NCBI GenBank assembly: GCA_008638375.1
Contig: CM018036.1
Coordinates: forward strand, 3,198,001 to 3,262,000
DNA: 64,000 nt
DNA from: Nyssa sinensis
Taxonomy: Eukaryota > Streptophyta > Magnoliopsida > Cornales > Nyssaceae
Direction of reading: 5' to 3'
Below are positions 34,767-48,656 of this stretch, one piece after another. Each line of letters opens with the position of its first letter. The first letter of the stretch is position 1. Made by a program: the position numbers and the translations under genes. Under the pieces are notes generated by a model. It saw only the letters and a list, made by a program, of their open reading frames with translations. It was not told the origin of the DNA and did not search any database.

Positions 34767-37700
34767 TTACCGCCTTTGGAAATTGAATGCCTTTATGGAA
34801 AAGGCAAAGATGAATGCGAAAAGAACTGTAAACCCAACAACAGCCGCTGCTACCACACCTATAAAATCATGTTTGAAACCAAAGTAACTACTCAAGAAAT
34901 CTTCCACTGTTTGATTTATGTCAAGCGCGTCCTTTTTATCTCCAAACTGCGATGCTGCCAACCCATACAAGGTCCAAGCAACTGGACAGGCCCAATAATG
35001 CCATCTCCACCACACAGGAATCCTCTGTCATAGAGAAGAAAATTGGAAATAAATAGTTTGTCCTTGTGCTTAGTATAACAACGCATTTTGAAGTGTAATG
35101 AGATTGACAGAACTTACAGTTCGTGGGACAAAATATCCTGAAAAGAGATTCCATATAGCATAAAATGATGTCGAAATAATCGTAGCAATACTTTCGTTTG
35201 GAGTCACAGCCACAGTCATCATGCCATACAAGGTGAAGTACATAAACGTGAAGAACATGAAGAATAGGTACCAGAAGAACTTAGCAACAGTCCATTCAAA
35301 TCCTATCATCACATAAACTATAACACCATATAGTGCAGCTTGAGCAAAGATATATGGAACCTCAATCAGAACCTGCAACAGAAAAAGAAATTGTATCAAG
35401 AAACAATATAACATATGATATTACATGATACATATGTAACGTAAGAAAACCAGTTACCTGCCCAAAGGCATATGGGAAGGCTGAATACATTCCAGCAGCT
35501 CTTTCCCTGTAGAAGACTGTTCGTTCGACAGCCACCACTGGCAATACCGCAAAGCCATATTGGATACCAATGAATTGAACGGCAGTGTACATGGAACCAA
35601 TAGAGTTAAAAAGATCCACTTGCTTTTTCCTACATTTCACAAAATCCGAATTAGATTGGAATGGAGATGGAGAGTCTTTAAGTGTAAATTTTCAACAGTT
35701 TTTGATTCTCTACTTTAACTATACCTTTTAGAACCAAGGTCCCAGAATATTGTCCCAAACATCAAGGCTATCAAGGTTGTGAAGAGAAACCTCACTGCAG
35801 TGTATGATGGGTTGCGCCAGTATGACCGATATTGTTTCCACAGGCAAGCTATGCATTGAGTGAAGAAAGACTGTGCATATTGGTTAGGGAAACAGAGGTC
35901 CTTACAACCAGGACTAGGTGTGCTCAGTTCTGTAATTAGAGCTTTGTTTCTCCTGAAATATGAACCATACATTAATTGTAGCTTCAGGAAAAGAATATAT
36001 ATTATATATATGTATGTATCATAACGTGGTCGTAAGACACCCAACTGCAAGTCCTCGCTAGTTTGTCTTTCTAGGTCCTAACCTAAAAGTGTCCTACGCT
36101 GTCTTTATAAATCCATCTCAGACATTATTCGCATTCAATGTGGGATGCCAACGCTTAAATATTTGTCTACTTGGGCACAAGTCAGCAAAGAGAAGTTACA
36201 ATTCAATCTATTTATGTTAGTCATTTGGTTTATAACTTAACCCACCTGTATAGTTCTGAATTTTTGTACACTGTAGTGAAATCAATTCCCAGATTCATTT
36301 CTTGAGCAGCAGTGGTAACTTCCAACATCCAAGTTGCTGGATTATAACCATCTTTGATTTTACTCACTCCTTCAATTCCCTTGTTGAGAAGCAAATCATG
36401 TATTAGCAAGTAGTACTTTTTACCAATTAAGATTTGACGTAGAAAATTAGTTGTTTGTAGTTTATGATTATTAATTGCTTCTCACCTCAAAGTAGTTGAT
36501 TAAATGGCAAGATTGATGACCCAATGGGCCCACGTATATCTCTTCCCCTCCTCGTTTCATTAGGAATAACTGCAAGCCCATGTTTTATATCTCAATATCT
36601 CATATAAAGAAGAGAACCAATAAAGAATGCTAATTTCTTTTATTTCTATTAGCAGTTCTCACCTCATCAAAGGCTTCAAAGATGTCGATGCTTGGCTGAT
36701 GGATGGTGCATACAACTGTTCTTCCTGTGTCTACGGTGTTTCTAACTGTTCTCATCACAATTGCAGCAGCTCTTGCATCTAGCCCTGAAGTTGGCTCATC
36801 CATGAATATTATGGAGGGGTTTGCCACTAGCTCAACTGCAATGGTTAGCCTCTTGCGCTGCTCCGTTGAGAGACCATTAACACCAGGCAACCCAACCAGT
36901 GCTTCTCTGAGTGAGGTTAGTTCCACAAGTTCCATGACCTCCTCAATGAACAACTGCAAACAGTACTTAGAATTAAAACGTGGAAAATTCTTTGCTTTGA
37001 TGAATTTTGTACAGCAATTCTTCACAATTTTGGGCTGTTACCAGTTGGTGGTTTTGAGAGCAAATTGAGGCATAAAAATGAGGAGACTTCTACCGTTGTC
37101 AAGTCTCCACAAAGAAATAGGCCCCCAAAAAGAAAGACAGATTTATACAATTGCTTTTTAAAATCAGTTGATAAGAAGCTTCAAGTTGTTTGTGAATGAC
37201 TTGTAATTCCTTTCATTTCGTTTATGGTTCATTATTTTGGCAAGTTGAGATTCAGCTTTTGAGACCAAGTAGCAAATGTGCTAAGATTTGGCAACATTGT
37301 CTGCCGCGATTGTGAACTTATTTTTTCAGCTCAGCAATAAAATTGATTAACATAGGCAAATTAATGGTTTTTTTATGCTCAATGATGCACATGAAATTGC
37401 TTGATCTTTGTTCCCTCGGCAGCCAAGCCAAGGGAAAACAAGCTTAAGGTAGATTTAATTTGAACCAACTGAACATGACCAAAGATGGCCCAACTTTGGG
37501 TTGAACTCAAGCTCAGTCAAGTCAATATTGAAAACAAAATTCTTAATGTTCTCCAGATATACAAACCTTTCTGGTTTCAGGATTGACTTCTGGTGGCAAG
37601 CGTAGACAAGCTGAGAAGAGCAAGGACTCATAAACAGTAACATGCGGAGAATGGATGTCAGTTTGCTCACAGTAACCCGAAATCCGAGCAAAGGTTTCTT

Positions 37701-38803
37701 GCTTTTTGGGATACCCGGAAATTGTAATGTTACCCTCAATATATCCACCAGTTTTCCTACCAGCAAGCACATCCATCAGAGTTGTTTTACCGGCGCCACT
37801 AACGCCCATTAGAGCTGTGAGAACACCTGGCCTGAAAGATCCGCTTACACCCTTCAGAAGCACAATTCTGTCTTCAGGTATGCCCTGATTTTTCATCTCC
37901 TGAGAGTGCAATATAAACACATCTCATATTTCAGAACTATATTAATTCAGAAAATGAAACTTCGAGCTTCCTAGCTAGCACATGAAATTGTTTTATTACC
38001 TGTGGCATGTCCACAGAGTATCTAATTTCGTCGAAGGCAATAGAATGTGGTTCAAATGGAAGAATCATTCCTTTTTTCCTGCTACGATTCGCCTTGGCAA
38101 TGGCATCTGTTCTCATATTCATAGATGAGACATTTCTCTTATCCCCATCTCCTTCTGGTATAACAGCTTGAACCTTCCCAAAAGCTGCACAATCTTAGAC
38201 TATATTAACACATGAACTGATGAACTTTTGCTTTAAAAAGTTCTAAAACAGAGATGGTAGAGAAACGCACGATTTAGATAAGTGAGAGCCAGCGTGAAGC
38301 AGAAGTTGTATAGCAATATGAATCCAGACAATGCCCCAACTCCTACCCAGTACCAGTATGCTTCCGGGAAGAATCCTCGGGACTTCAGAACTGTAACTCC
38401 CAATGGTTCTGTTGCATTTGGAAGAACCTTCGATTTGAAAGTGAATGCAAAAATCAGCTTACTTTAACGAGAAATTTTTAAGTGAACAGGTTGATTGACC
38501 AAGTTAGTAGACCTGGCATGGGATACTTTGATCGAACTGGTTTATGCACCCGATCTACCCAAAAACTTCTATATTTTATCTAGGGACACACACATAAGTG
38601 CAACACACACACTCGCACACCTCAGATTCAGTAACTTACACGTCTCCAACTCTTTCCAAGGAACTCATTTACTGATATTGCATTCTGCCCATACATCATT
38701 GGTGAAACCCAGTAACCCCATATCCACCATTTCTTCACATCCTCTGCACCATCCAATACCAGAAAATAGGCATTATTCAAGTACCAAGTATGAGGATATA
38801 TAC

Positions 38804-38835
<32 letters not shown>

Positions 38836-41800
38836 ATTTTAAAATTTTATATATTTTTTGTACCTCGAGATAGGACAACTCCCCCCAATACTACATATAT
38901 GAGCACTGTAAATCCAGCAATGTTATTTGCCACAACCGTGTTCCTACCCACTGCAGCAATGAATCGGAACAATGCAGTGGACATCTGGTTAACAATGAAG
39001 AGCAGCAGGTAATGTTTCAAAAACCTGCATTTAGGACATTTCATTAATTATCATTTCAAGCGGAAGAAACACTGAGTAATTATCCAGCGGGATACTCACT
39101 CCACGTCATTAGCAGATGTCACAAACTCTACATTTTTTTTTTCAAAAAATTTTAAAATTTTGTGAGAGGCTCACTGGATAAATTCTCGAGAAACAAACAA
39201 TCCTAAATGAGCAAATCTATTAATTTTTACCTTCCAATGTTAGGATCAAAGCCAATGACATAGTAAGTGAGGAACAGCCAAACAGAAACCTCTACAAAAG
39301 AGAGAGGAATCTTGAGGATCCAGGTGGGAAGAGAATATGCCCATGGAGGATAGAAGAGAAGGTCCCTTTGCTTGAAGAAGACAGGAAGCTTTGCAATTGT
39401 CAAGGTAACCTCTGATAATCCATTGAAAATGAACATAATCACAACGAAAAACAAAGCACCCGTGTATATTAAACCATCATTTGCTGAATTTCTGTGCATC
39501 TCTGTTCTTAGGAATATTGTCATTGCAATCAATGCCATTACTGTCAGCTAAAAGCAGAAACAAAAATATTCATTAATAAAGATACACAAAAAAAAAAAAA
39601 AAAACGAAGGAGGAATGCTACCATCAGTCGTGACATAATTGACTCGTGTATTTCATGCGCCTATAAATTGTATGTGCCAATCACGTTGTCAAAGGCATAG
39701 CCAGGAAAAGATTTAGGGGGGTTAAAAAACATTGGGAGAGATTTTAGGGGGAATTTTTTTTTTTTTTTTCAAATTGAAAAAATTTTACATGAAATTTTTT
39801 TTTCTTGAGGAGGAAGAAAATGATAGGAGGAAAATTTTAGAGGTAGAAATAATAAGTTTGTATTTTCTTTCCTTGTTCTTAAATTTTCTTTGCTACCAAA
39901 TAAGAAAATTTTAGCAAGAAAACGTGAAAACCCATCAAATAAATGGCAAAGAAAATTTTCTTAACAACCAAAACAAAGATTAAAGAATAAAATTTCAAAG
40001 AAAACATCAAAACCCATCAAATTTAATGGTTAAACTTTAGGAATTAAGATAATTAATGGGTTGAACCAAAATTTTGGGATAAGAAATGATGAAATTAAGA
40101 TAATTTTAGGATGGGCTAAAATTTTAAGTTGAAAAATAATAGAGATGATGGGAAAAAATTAGGCTGACCAAAATTTTGGGGTGAGCTAGTTTGAAAATGT
40201 CGAAAATATTACAAGCATATATTTTTTTTCATATTTAGCCCCCTCACACCTCAGGCCCCTGCACGTCAGCGACTTTTTAACCATTGCGACTGGCGATAGC
40301 ACTTCTTAAAACTAAGATCAATATATATACATGCATGTGTGTGTATTTGTGTATTAGTACTCACTTGGAAGAGCCTAAAGATGTAGACAAATGAGTTTCT
40401 CTTCATCAACAAGAGTTCTCTTGAAATGCAAGTCTTCAAGAGCTCCTTCTTTCTAATACCATACTTTCTGCTTGTCAAAGAAGCTGGATGACTTTTGGTC
40501 CTGTCAAATGGGGTCGCAAGCTCCTCTCCTAGCCTCCTTCCGACATGGAAGGAATGAAATGCTTCAGCAAATTCACTCACTGTCACAAAACTGTAAGGTT
40601 CATCTTTATTTATCCAATACTGCTGCTGATCTTTCCTTGATGTCACCTGCAATCATATTATATTTCACAAGACCAAAAATGAGAGCTATAATATATATTT
40701 GTGTAGGGCTACAAAACAAACCAAACGATTTGAGTTCGGTTCGTGATCAATTCACTTTTGAAACTCATTAATTAATTTAGTACAAAACACAACTCAATAA
40801 GATAAGAAGTATTCTAATATTATATAAAAAAATTCATGCTACTGGTGATTGACTCGATTAGGACATAAACAAAGTTAAACTTTAGACAAATTATACACCT
40901 ACAACACACTGGCTTCTATCCATGTAGATATAAAAACATGTTAACAGATCGATCCATACTGATTAACAACTATATATATGTTTGTGTGTGTGTGTCAAAA
41001 CACCAAATGCATGTCAAGCTCACAACCTTGCCATGACCAACCTGTTCGCATAATCATCCTATATATATATATGTGTGTGTGTGTGTAGTCTGTCTAGTGA
41101 TCAACTCAATCATGGGATAAGCTAGTCAAATTTTAAATGAAATTCATTAATTTATTAACTCATTTCAAACTTAATAAGTTAATAAATACTCTAATATTCT
41201 AAATAAAGTCAAAATACTCGAGCTCAACTTGTGATTGAACTCGATTACATATTCTTTTGAAAATGAATCTAGATATAAACAAGTCAAACTTAAATATAAT
41301 ATGAAACTCATTAATTTTAGTGAGCCAAATTTAAATAATCTGTTACTCAACTCGACTCGGTTCAGCTTGTTTACCGTCTTAAACATATGGGTAATCTTTT
41401 TTATTATTATTTCTTCTTATGAAAAACTAAAATAAATGATGAAACCACACTTACTTCTTGCAAGTAGTCAGCCACACCTTTCCTGTCAGGACATTTGAAA
41501 CCCATGAATTCAAAGAAGTCAAGCACTTGTTCTCTGGGGCCCTGATACACAATTTGGCCATCAGAGAGGAGAATGATGTCATCAAAGAGATTGTAAGTCT
41601 CAGGTGGTGGCTGGAGGAGAGAGATGAGAGCAGTTTCTCTGAAAATGTGGACACATTGCCTCAGTATATTCACTATTTGAAAAGTTGTTGAGCTGTCCAA
41701 ACCAGTAGAGATCTCATCCATGAAAAATGCATTTGCTGGTCCAACCAGCATCTCACCTGCAATTTTTTTTTTTAATTGAGATTTTGATTAATGCTATGTA

Positions 41801-42528
41801 CATCTTTAAAAAAAAATCATGATTTTAATGCATGCGGAAGTGTAAAATCAACTTTTGAAGTGTTTTGACTCCACTTTTCAAAACCAATTTTTCTAATGGG
41901 ACTCACAAGTAAAACCATGATTTATTTGCTTTTTTTATAACTTTTACTCCTGATTCATTACTTACACACTACTGAACATTTATAATATAACGGAAAAAAA
42001 ATAAAATTAACAGTTAAAATTATTTTTACATAATTACATAATAAATTGATTACATTTTTTAGAATTTATTTCTCAATAATGAATTTTTTAGAATCCATTT
42101 TCTAAAATTTGAAGCTCTCCAAACAGGCGAAGTGAATTATCATAACTCTTCTCTAAATATAAATAAAAAAAAAACAAATTTATTCATTAATTTCAAAAAT
42201 ACCCTTTACATATAAAAAAAAAAGTAAACAAAAATAAATAATTAAATTCTGTATATTAAACATTTCTCTAAAAATATTTTGTATGAGTAATTAAAATCTA
42301 CTTTGTTTTGATGCTAAAGGTAAAGTTGTTTTACTTACCAGTTGTAACACGTTTTCTCTGTCCTCCAGAGATACCCCTCAACATTTCATCCCCTACCATA
42401 GTGTCAGCACATATTTCCAGCCCCAAAACCTGTGATTGAAGTGATAATTAAGGAAATAAATAAATTCTCTGTGATGATGACTTCCTTTAAGTATAATAGC
42501 ATGATTTGTGGTTATCTATATGTGTGTG

Positions 42529-42563
<35 letters not shown>

Positions 42564-44959
42564 ATTTATATTATATATATATATATATATATTACCTTTA
42601 TAATATAATCTGTGATCACGTCCACCTCCTGTCCCTCTGTTGCTGCTGCCTGATGCATTCCAAACGGAAAACAAAACTCTTAACCACCATGTAACAAGCT
42701 TTCATAAAATAGGCCACTCTTCCCATAGAAAACTTTTTATCAATTTTCAACCATAAATAAATTTCAAAAAAAAAAATTTAATTGAAACTTATATATCTCT
42801 GTATGTGTGAGAGAGAGAGAACCACAATGACAGGATTTGGATCGTATAAGTTACGTACAAGATGGATTCAATATATACTGAACAAAAAATAATACTTTTT
42901 TTTGTGAATCCGTTAGGGATATTCTAATCCAGTTTATGCACACCAGCTTCTTCGTAACAGTCAAATCCACCCTTTGGCGCAAAAGAGATTCGAATTCAAG
43001 ATGTTTGAATTTTATTTTCAACATCTTCACTGTCCGGTCACACTTCCGGGTGGTAGAACAAAGAATAATATTATTCATTCTATATATATGTATCACTCTC
43101 TCACAAAGATCAAACTCGCTTGTGGGTCTTATGGTGGGTCTCATGAATGATAGGTCAGTCAGGAATTTATATTGAAAGAGACTAGTATCAAGCCAAAGAT
43201 TCTGATGGCTGAAAGGTCGAAAATTTTAAGAGGAAAATTTTTTCTCCAAGTTTAAGGACTATAGTCCAGTTTAGCCTACCTATAACTTCACCCTGATTAG
43301 AGGCGCTATGTGCGAGAGAAATGAGCATAGAATTGAATTGCATGGGACAAGATGAAAATTTTGAAATGTACTAGGTTAAAAATGGGCCAAAATTTTAAAT
43401 ATATTGATTTTGTTTTGCCAAGTCTACTCTTGCCTGTCCCCTTGCCTTCAAGGCCAAAATTTTCTAACTTATCTTATGAGATGATGGTATACAAAAGTGA
43501 TACGCAAAGGTGGGATGAATGGTATTAGTGTTGAACAAAACCCACTGGGACCAAAAGAGCAAGATTTGTCTAACCAAATCAATATTGTCATGCTAAAGAC
43601 AACTAATTTAATTTCCATGTATTCTACAAAAACAATACTGCTGATGTCCTTGACAGACTTTTCAAAGAAAGAAGCTGATTTTATATCTGTTACCTTCATA
43701 AAGATATCAAGGTCAGGATCAGGCTTTATATTCGCTGCCTTTTCTCTTCTTGACAACTCTGCTAACATATCTGCACATATTCTCAAATGAATTATCAATT
43801 CACTCAAACTATATATATGTGTGTGTGTGTGTGTGTGTGCTGAAATTCGAAAAAGCAAAAACAATTATATATGTAAATTAATCTGTTTTCACAAACCATG
43901 GCGGAATCCAACTCCCTGGCATCTTGCAGAGAAGGCCAAGGTTTCTCTCACTGTCATTTCTCCTATATGGACATCATGTTGACTTATATATGCAGCAGTT
44001 CTCTGGGGCTCGAACTCATCCATGTCATGACCATTGTAAGTCACCTTCCCGGAAAACTAAAATTGCAGGAAGGAAAAGCTTTTCAGACAAATGAATGTAA
44101 TTTTAGAATCAAAGTTTGAAAATCGATTAAAAATACCTTTAAATCCGGATCAAGTTTTCCGGCCAAAGCCAACATCAGTGAGGTCTTGCCGGAACCCGGA
44201 GGACCTAAGAGCAATGTCATTCTGCTAGGTTTGATGATTCCGCTGGCATTTTTCAGGATAGAAAGATGCTTCTTTTTACTTGGAACTATGTGGAGATAGT
44301 TCAAGAAACCCTTTTGAACAGAAGGATGAATTCAAAAAGCAGATTCATGAATCAACAATTCATAATCAGACTAAAAAGTAGCTGATGATTACCTCAAGCA
44401 TATTGCGAAAGAAGTTGATGAAAGATGGCAAGCCTCTGCTTCCTCCATAAGCTTCTGCTTCAATATTTAGATTCTCAAATCTGACTTCAATGGTGGGAAA
44501 TGGTATTCCAACTCTGAGAAAATTTCCATTTAACAGGAAAAAAGTCCATTACTGAAATACCCACTTCATCATCTTCCTCACAAATTCAACTTCTTTTTGT
44601 GATTTTGAATAAACAGTAAATTCATTGTAAAGAGTAGAAAAGTAATTGAATTTGTGAGATTATGATCTTTACCTGTTGATTCTTTCCTTGAGCTTCAACA
44701 AGAACTTTTCATTATCTTCTTCTGCAACTTTCACCAATCTCTCGATCAAGTTCTTCTTTTCTTGAAATCCGAGATTCTTGATATCAACTTCTTGGGGCGG
44801 ACCGTGTGATTCCAACAGCAAGCCTTTCTTCAAACGATTGTAGGTGGGGAGTTTCTCGAGGGAGGCCCATTTCAGAGCTTCTTCATCGTCTTCCTCTCGC
44901 CGGGATTTTGAGAAAACTTCTGCACCATTGTTGTTCCTCCAAATTGGAGAACTGGCCAT
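34767..44959 (-). CDS. ABCG: Full-size PDR-type ABC transporter (ABCG, PDR1/ABCG40-like), 22 exons
   Basis: Plasma-membrane exporter/importer of the plant PDR family, (NBD-TMD)x2. Exons, 5-prime to 3-prime: 44673-44959, 44393-44513, 44137-44310, 43897-44056, 43694-43770, 42596-42649, 42339-42429, 41455-41756, 40365-40646, 39231-39547, 38864-39024, 38640-38743, 38271-38427, 38000-38184, 37567-37899, 36663-36953, 36486-36569, 36246-36379, 35725-35952, 35458-35629, 35118-35372, 34767-35024. All GT-AG, phases join, 1408 aa with no break. NBD1: Walker [10 protein letters not shown] (172-180), signature SGGQRKR (312-318), Walker B AFFMDE (331-336). NBD2: Walker [10 protein letters not shown] (856-864), degenerate signature LSTEQRKR (963-970, normal for PDRs), Walker B IIFMDE (983-988). 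PDR motifs [13 protein letters not shown] and GYFVPRT are present. Close to NtPDR1/AtABCG40; substrate (ABA, terpenoid, other) cannot be read from sequence. Confidence 0.95.
38795..38836. repeat. (TA)n(TG)n microsatellite, ABCG intron 11
   Basis: TA repeats pass directly into TG repeats. Similar tracts sit in other introns of this gene: 40972-40994, 41060-41086, 42526-42594 and 43809-43840. Confidence 0.9.
39690..40265. repeat. Dispersed repeat family D, copy in ABCG intron 9
   Basis: Runs from GGCATAGCCAGGAAAAGATTTAGGGGGG to TTTAGCCCCCTCACACCTCAGGCCCCTGCACG, with repeated AAAATTTT.GG and GGGTTGAACCAAAATTTTGGGATAAG... phrases. The reverse complement of 47735-48065 has the same ends (GCAGAGCCAGAAATTTTTTTTTGGAGGGG, GGGGGGCTGCAGCTCACCCC) and interior. 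Non-coding transposon relic that makes up most of the intron. Confidence 0.6.
40690..41395. repeat. Repeat relic in ABCG intron 8
   Basis: Contains AGGGCTACAAAACAAACCAAACGATTTGAGTTCGGTTCGTGATCAATTC, ATTCTAATATTATATAAAAAAATT and, in a second block from about 41095, GTGATCAACTCAATCATGGGATAAGCTAGTCAAA...GAAATTCATTAATTTATTAACTC. The phrases resemble the unit of the 598-bp tandem duplication at 50123-51325 (TGTAAAACGAGATAAGTTATTTAAG, CTAATTTATTGAGTTCGG, ATATTATATAAAAAAAAATT), suggesting a common source element. Confidence 0.5.
41795..42130. mobile_element. MITE-like family E, copy in ABCG intron 7
   Basis: Shares with 55845-56205 the order GTGTAAAA.C.A.TTTTGA.GT, TTTTTCAAAAC.AA.TTT..TAATGGGAC.CACAA.TAAAAC, TTTTTA.AA.TTTTACT.CT.A.TCAT.ACTTA.ACA.TACT.AA, and TTTTTTAGAAT..ATT..C..TAATGAATTTTTTAGAAT. 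The right end reads TCTCCAAACAGGCG. Non-coding. Confidence 0.6.
42526..42594. repeat. (TA)n(TG)n then (TA)n microsatellite overlapping the exon 6 donor side of ABCG
   Basis: The tract stops two bases before the donor GT of the 54-bp exon 6 (exon end 42596), so the first intronic bases read GTAATATATATA on the coding strand. Confidence 0.9.
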
Positions 44960-45223
44960 TCTTAAACTGCAACTAAGAAATTAACTCAGATTTTGAAAAC
45001 TTGATCAACTGAAGAAAATCAAAATCAAAATCGAAGGACCAAATTTGAAAAAGAATCGCAACACCAAGTAAAACCCACCAAAACCCAAGAATCTTTGGTC
45101 AAATCCAAGCGAAGAACCTCGAGTTTCGAAAAGTTGAGGTGAAAAAAACTGAGAATCAGAGAAGGTTGTTTTGTACTTTGATTGGCTAGACCAATATCTT
45201 TGAATTGTTATACATGAAAAATG

Positions 45224-45233
45224 CATATATATT
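45224..45233 (-). promoter_or_regulatory. Possible TATA box of the ABCG gene
   Basis: Reading the minus strand, TAATATATATGC lies about 270 bases before the start codon. The leader could contain an intron, so the promoter assignment is weak. Confidence 0.3.
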
Positions 45234-45417
45234 ACATACAAGAACGTATACAGAAGTACAAGCTACGCTGCATGTTTCAGTTTCACATCAAGAGACTTCC
45301 CACAGTCATTGATGAATCTTAGTATGAGCTGGCGACTTGGTGTGGGGGCGGGGAGTTGGTTGTTGAAGAGAAAAAGGTTTTTTGTATGACCAAATTGGCC
45401 CATTATGGTTGTCTTAG

Positions 45418-46030
45418 GCTGTGTTTGGTTACCAATTCAAAAACAAAATTTTTTAAAACAAATTTTAAAAATTTGTTTGTTTAGTCAATCAAAAAACAAA
45501 ATTTAAAACTTAATCTTAAATTCAAGTAATGGTTCAAATTCTAAGAAATTAAATTCAAACAATGGTTCAAATTCTAAGAAATTAATTATCAAATTAAATT
45601 TTTATTTGATTTGACAATAATATTAATATATATTATATTTATAAAATATTATATTATAATTTATATTATACATATAAAATATTATTTTATAATATGCCAA
45701 ACTTATGATATATAACTTTAATTTTAAAAAATATTATATAATTTAATAATTAATATATGTTATATTAATTAATCAAATTTGCTAAATCTTGTTATTTTTA
45801 TTAAATTAATTAATTAAATTTTTTATATCATATTTAATTAAATATATTAAATTCCAATCACATTTTTTAAGAATATTAAAAATTGTGAGAATACAGTAAA
45901 AACGTAACCAAACACATTTTTTAAGAATATTAAAAATTGTGAAAATGTAATTCAGATATAATTTGTTTCAAAATATTGATTTTTTAAAAATTGTGAAAAT
46001 ATATTTAGATATGATAATCTGAATTATAAA
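45418..46030. mobile_element. Candidate GTTTGG-ended hAT-like relic
   Basis: Opens with GGCTGTGTTTGGTTACCAATTC, and near 45900-45970 the inverse phrase CGTAACCAAACACATTTTTTAAGAATATTAAAAATTGTGAAAATGTAATTCAGATAT appears, itself doubled. Inside is a 36-base tandem doubling of AATGGTTCAAATTCTAAGAAATTAA (45516-45590). It resembles the ends of the 24629-25637 block. Confidence 0.4.
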
Positions 46031-47734
46031 ATAGTAAAAAAATTTAAAATTAATAGTTTGTCAATAGTGTATCCCACGTTTTAAAATTAAAAATTTATTT
46101 TTTAAAATCTAAACAAATAAAGGGGGGCAATTTTTATTTTTAAAAAATATTATAATAAAATAATAAAAAATTAAATTTCATATATTTAAAAAATAAATAT
46201 TCACCCCAAGCGAATAGGACATTGATCTTAAATCCGTCAACGGTCTTATTCGTTGGAAAAGCAGTTGATCTTCTTAAATAAAGATCATGTAAGCCATGCC
46301 TTTTATTGGATGACCGTTTCCTATAAAAAAAATAATAATAATCAAGACTTTGCAGTATAAAATAATAATTTTGAAAAAAAAAAAAAAAGAATTTGAATTG
46401 CTTGTCAATTGATCAATGTTAGATGTTTACCTGATAGTAATTTAGATAAAATTTTTTGAAAAATATTTTAAAAAATTTTGTAATTAATTTTTTAAAAATT
46501 ATAAAAATGTATTTCAATATGATTAATCGATTTCGAGTGTATTGATCCTGATGTAATGTATTTGAGCTAATAAATCAGTAACACGTAAGAAAAAAAGTAT
46601 AGTGTGACTCATATATTTTACTCATGTTACACTAACAAAAAATATAACGAGATTTACATATTTTACTCACGTATTGGTTATTTATTGATCCGGATATATT
46701 GTAGGCGGAAGAATTAAAAAGAGTCGTATTGGTTCCATGTTGACCCACATGAGATGAGGGAGAAAACGAGGTCATTCACGTGCCAACCTTCTGGATGGAA
46801 GAAAGACCCCAAGAAGTCTCCTTTTCATTATACCTCTTTCATTAAACATGGGGTACATCTAGAGCATATATTTAGGGAGTAAAAGTAACCTTTAAAAAAA
46901 AATTATTTATACAAATATGAAAATTTGTTAATTTTTTTAAAAATAATTTATGAAAATTAAGGATTAGAAAAAAAATTCAAATTTTGAAAATTTTGAGAAG
47001 CCATATCCCTTAGGTCTTGTATAAATTCACTTTCCATTGAAGAAGCCAAAATTTGAATTATGTATGCATAGGATGATAAAAATAAGGGAATATTAATCTT
47101 GTTTTTGTTTGTATATATGATTCTGTATTTTAATTTGTAACATTATATATATATATATAAAAGAAATCGAATACGTTAAGTTTTTTGAAAATCAAGTAAT
47201 ACTGAAATTATTTAAAAAGAAAAGAATTCTCTAAAATTTATATTATTGATAAAGTTTAATAATAATAGTCAATTACATAGAGTTAGTAAACTATTTTGTA
47301 TATGAAACTATTAATTTCAATAGGAAATTACTAATTCTTATACTTATTCTAATAAAATTAAAAAAAAAATTGGCATGTAAAATATTGATATAGGGACAAA
47401 TATTGCACCCTAAGAATAAGGAAATTTATTTTAAAGTTATATTAAGATTGTTTAGTTTTCTTTTTTGATTTATTTTCTAATTTCTTTAATTTCCTAGTTT
47501 TATTAGGTCTGGTATAGGAATTAGTAGTTTTTGTTTATTCAAATTAATAGTTTTTATTGTGTTAGGATTAGTATAAAAATAGTGGTTATGATTTTTTAAT
47601 CAAATAAGAATATTCTAACACTATAAATATGATGCAATAAGTCTTTTTAGTTAAATTTTGTTTATCAATATATATATATATATATATTAATTACAAATTT
47701 TAGAAAATTATTTTCTCTTGTTGGGTACGGAATC

Positions 47735-48065
47735 TCATGTACAAGGACGGAGCTAGGGGTAGGTTGGGGTGAGCTGCAGCCCCCCACAAAATCTGATATA
47801 AAAAAAATTACATATAAAATTTTAAGATTTTTCAATTCAGCCTACCCTAAAATCCTAGACCATCCCAACCTTTATCCATCATTTTTCATTTTTTGTCTCA
47901 AAATTTCAACACAGTCCAAAATTTTTATCTTAATTCTCTCATTTATCGTAACAAAATTTTGACCCACTCTAAAATTTTGGCGCAACTCAAAATTTTTCCA
48001 CTAGAATTTTCATCAAATTTTTTTTAGCCCCTCCAAAAAAAAATTTCTGGCTCTGCCGTTGCCCA
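47735..48065. repeat. Dispersed repeat family D, second copy (inverted)
   Basis: From ACGGAGCTAGGGGTAGGTTGGGGTGAGCTGCAGCCCCCC to TTTTTTTAGCCCCTCC...TTTCTGGCTCTGCCGTTG; reverse-complement match to the insert at 39690-40265. GGAGCTAG / CTGGCTCTGCC form near-inverted ends. Confidence 0.6.
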
Positions 48066-48656
48066 TTTGACTTATTTTTTAAAAGATTTTACATATTCGA
48101 TTTTCATTTTGCGTTTCTGTTTTGCATTACATATCTATCCTTTATAAATAGAAAATAGTATAGACAAAATTAAAAGAATAACACAAAAGTCAAGCCCAAC
48201 AATAAAAGAAGGCAAACTTGCAAGGGATGTGACTTTATTTTTTGTTCTTGAGTTATGCCAGTATTGTTTCGTATTTTTTTTTTTTTTTTTATAATACAGG
48301 TTATTCTGATCCAGATATTGTTTCGTATTTTAATTAATTCATTCAAAAAAAATTTATATTAATGTATTATTGTTCACGGGATCCAATAAAAATATTGAGC
48401 AATTGTGAAATATAAACTCAAACTTGACTTTTCAGGCTGGTATACAAACAAATTTGAGTTGTTTAGCACAAGTTGTATACGAGTTAATTAGTCGTGAATA
48501 TTCAAATAATCATGTGCAGAAATGTAATTCAACCAATAGAAAAAATGTTGAATAGTCTAGGAAAACTACACTCACCGGTTCAAACTCAATGATTGAGTTA
48601 AATTTTGATAACAATGAGAGCACAGAAGGATTATGATTTCCTGCATTAATATGCAA

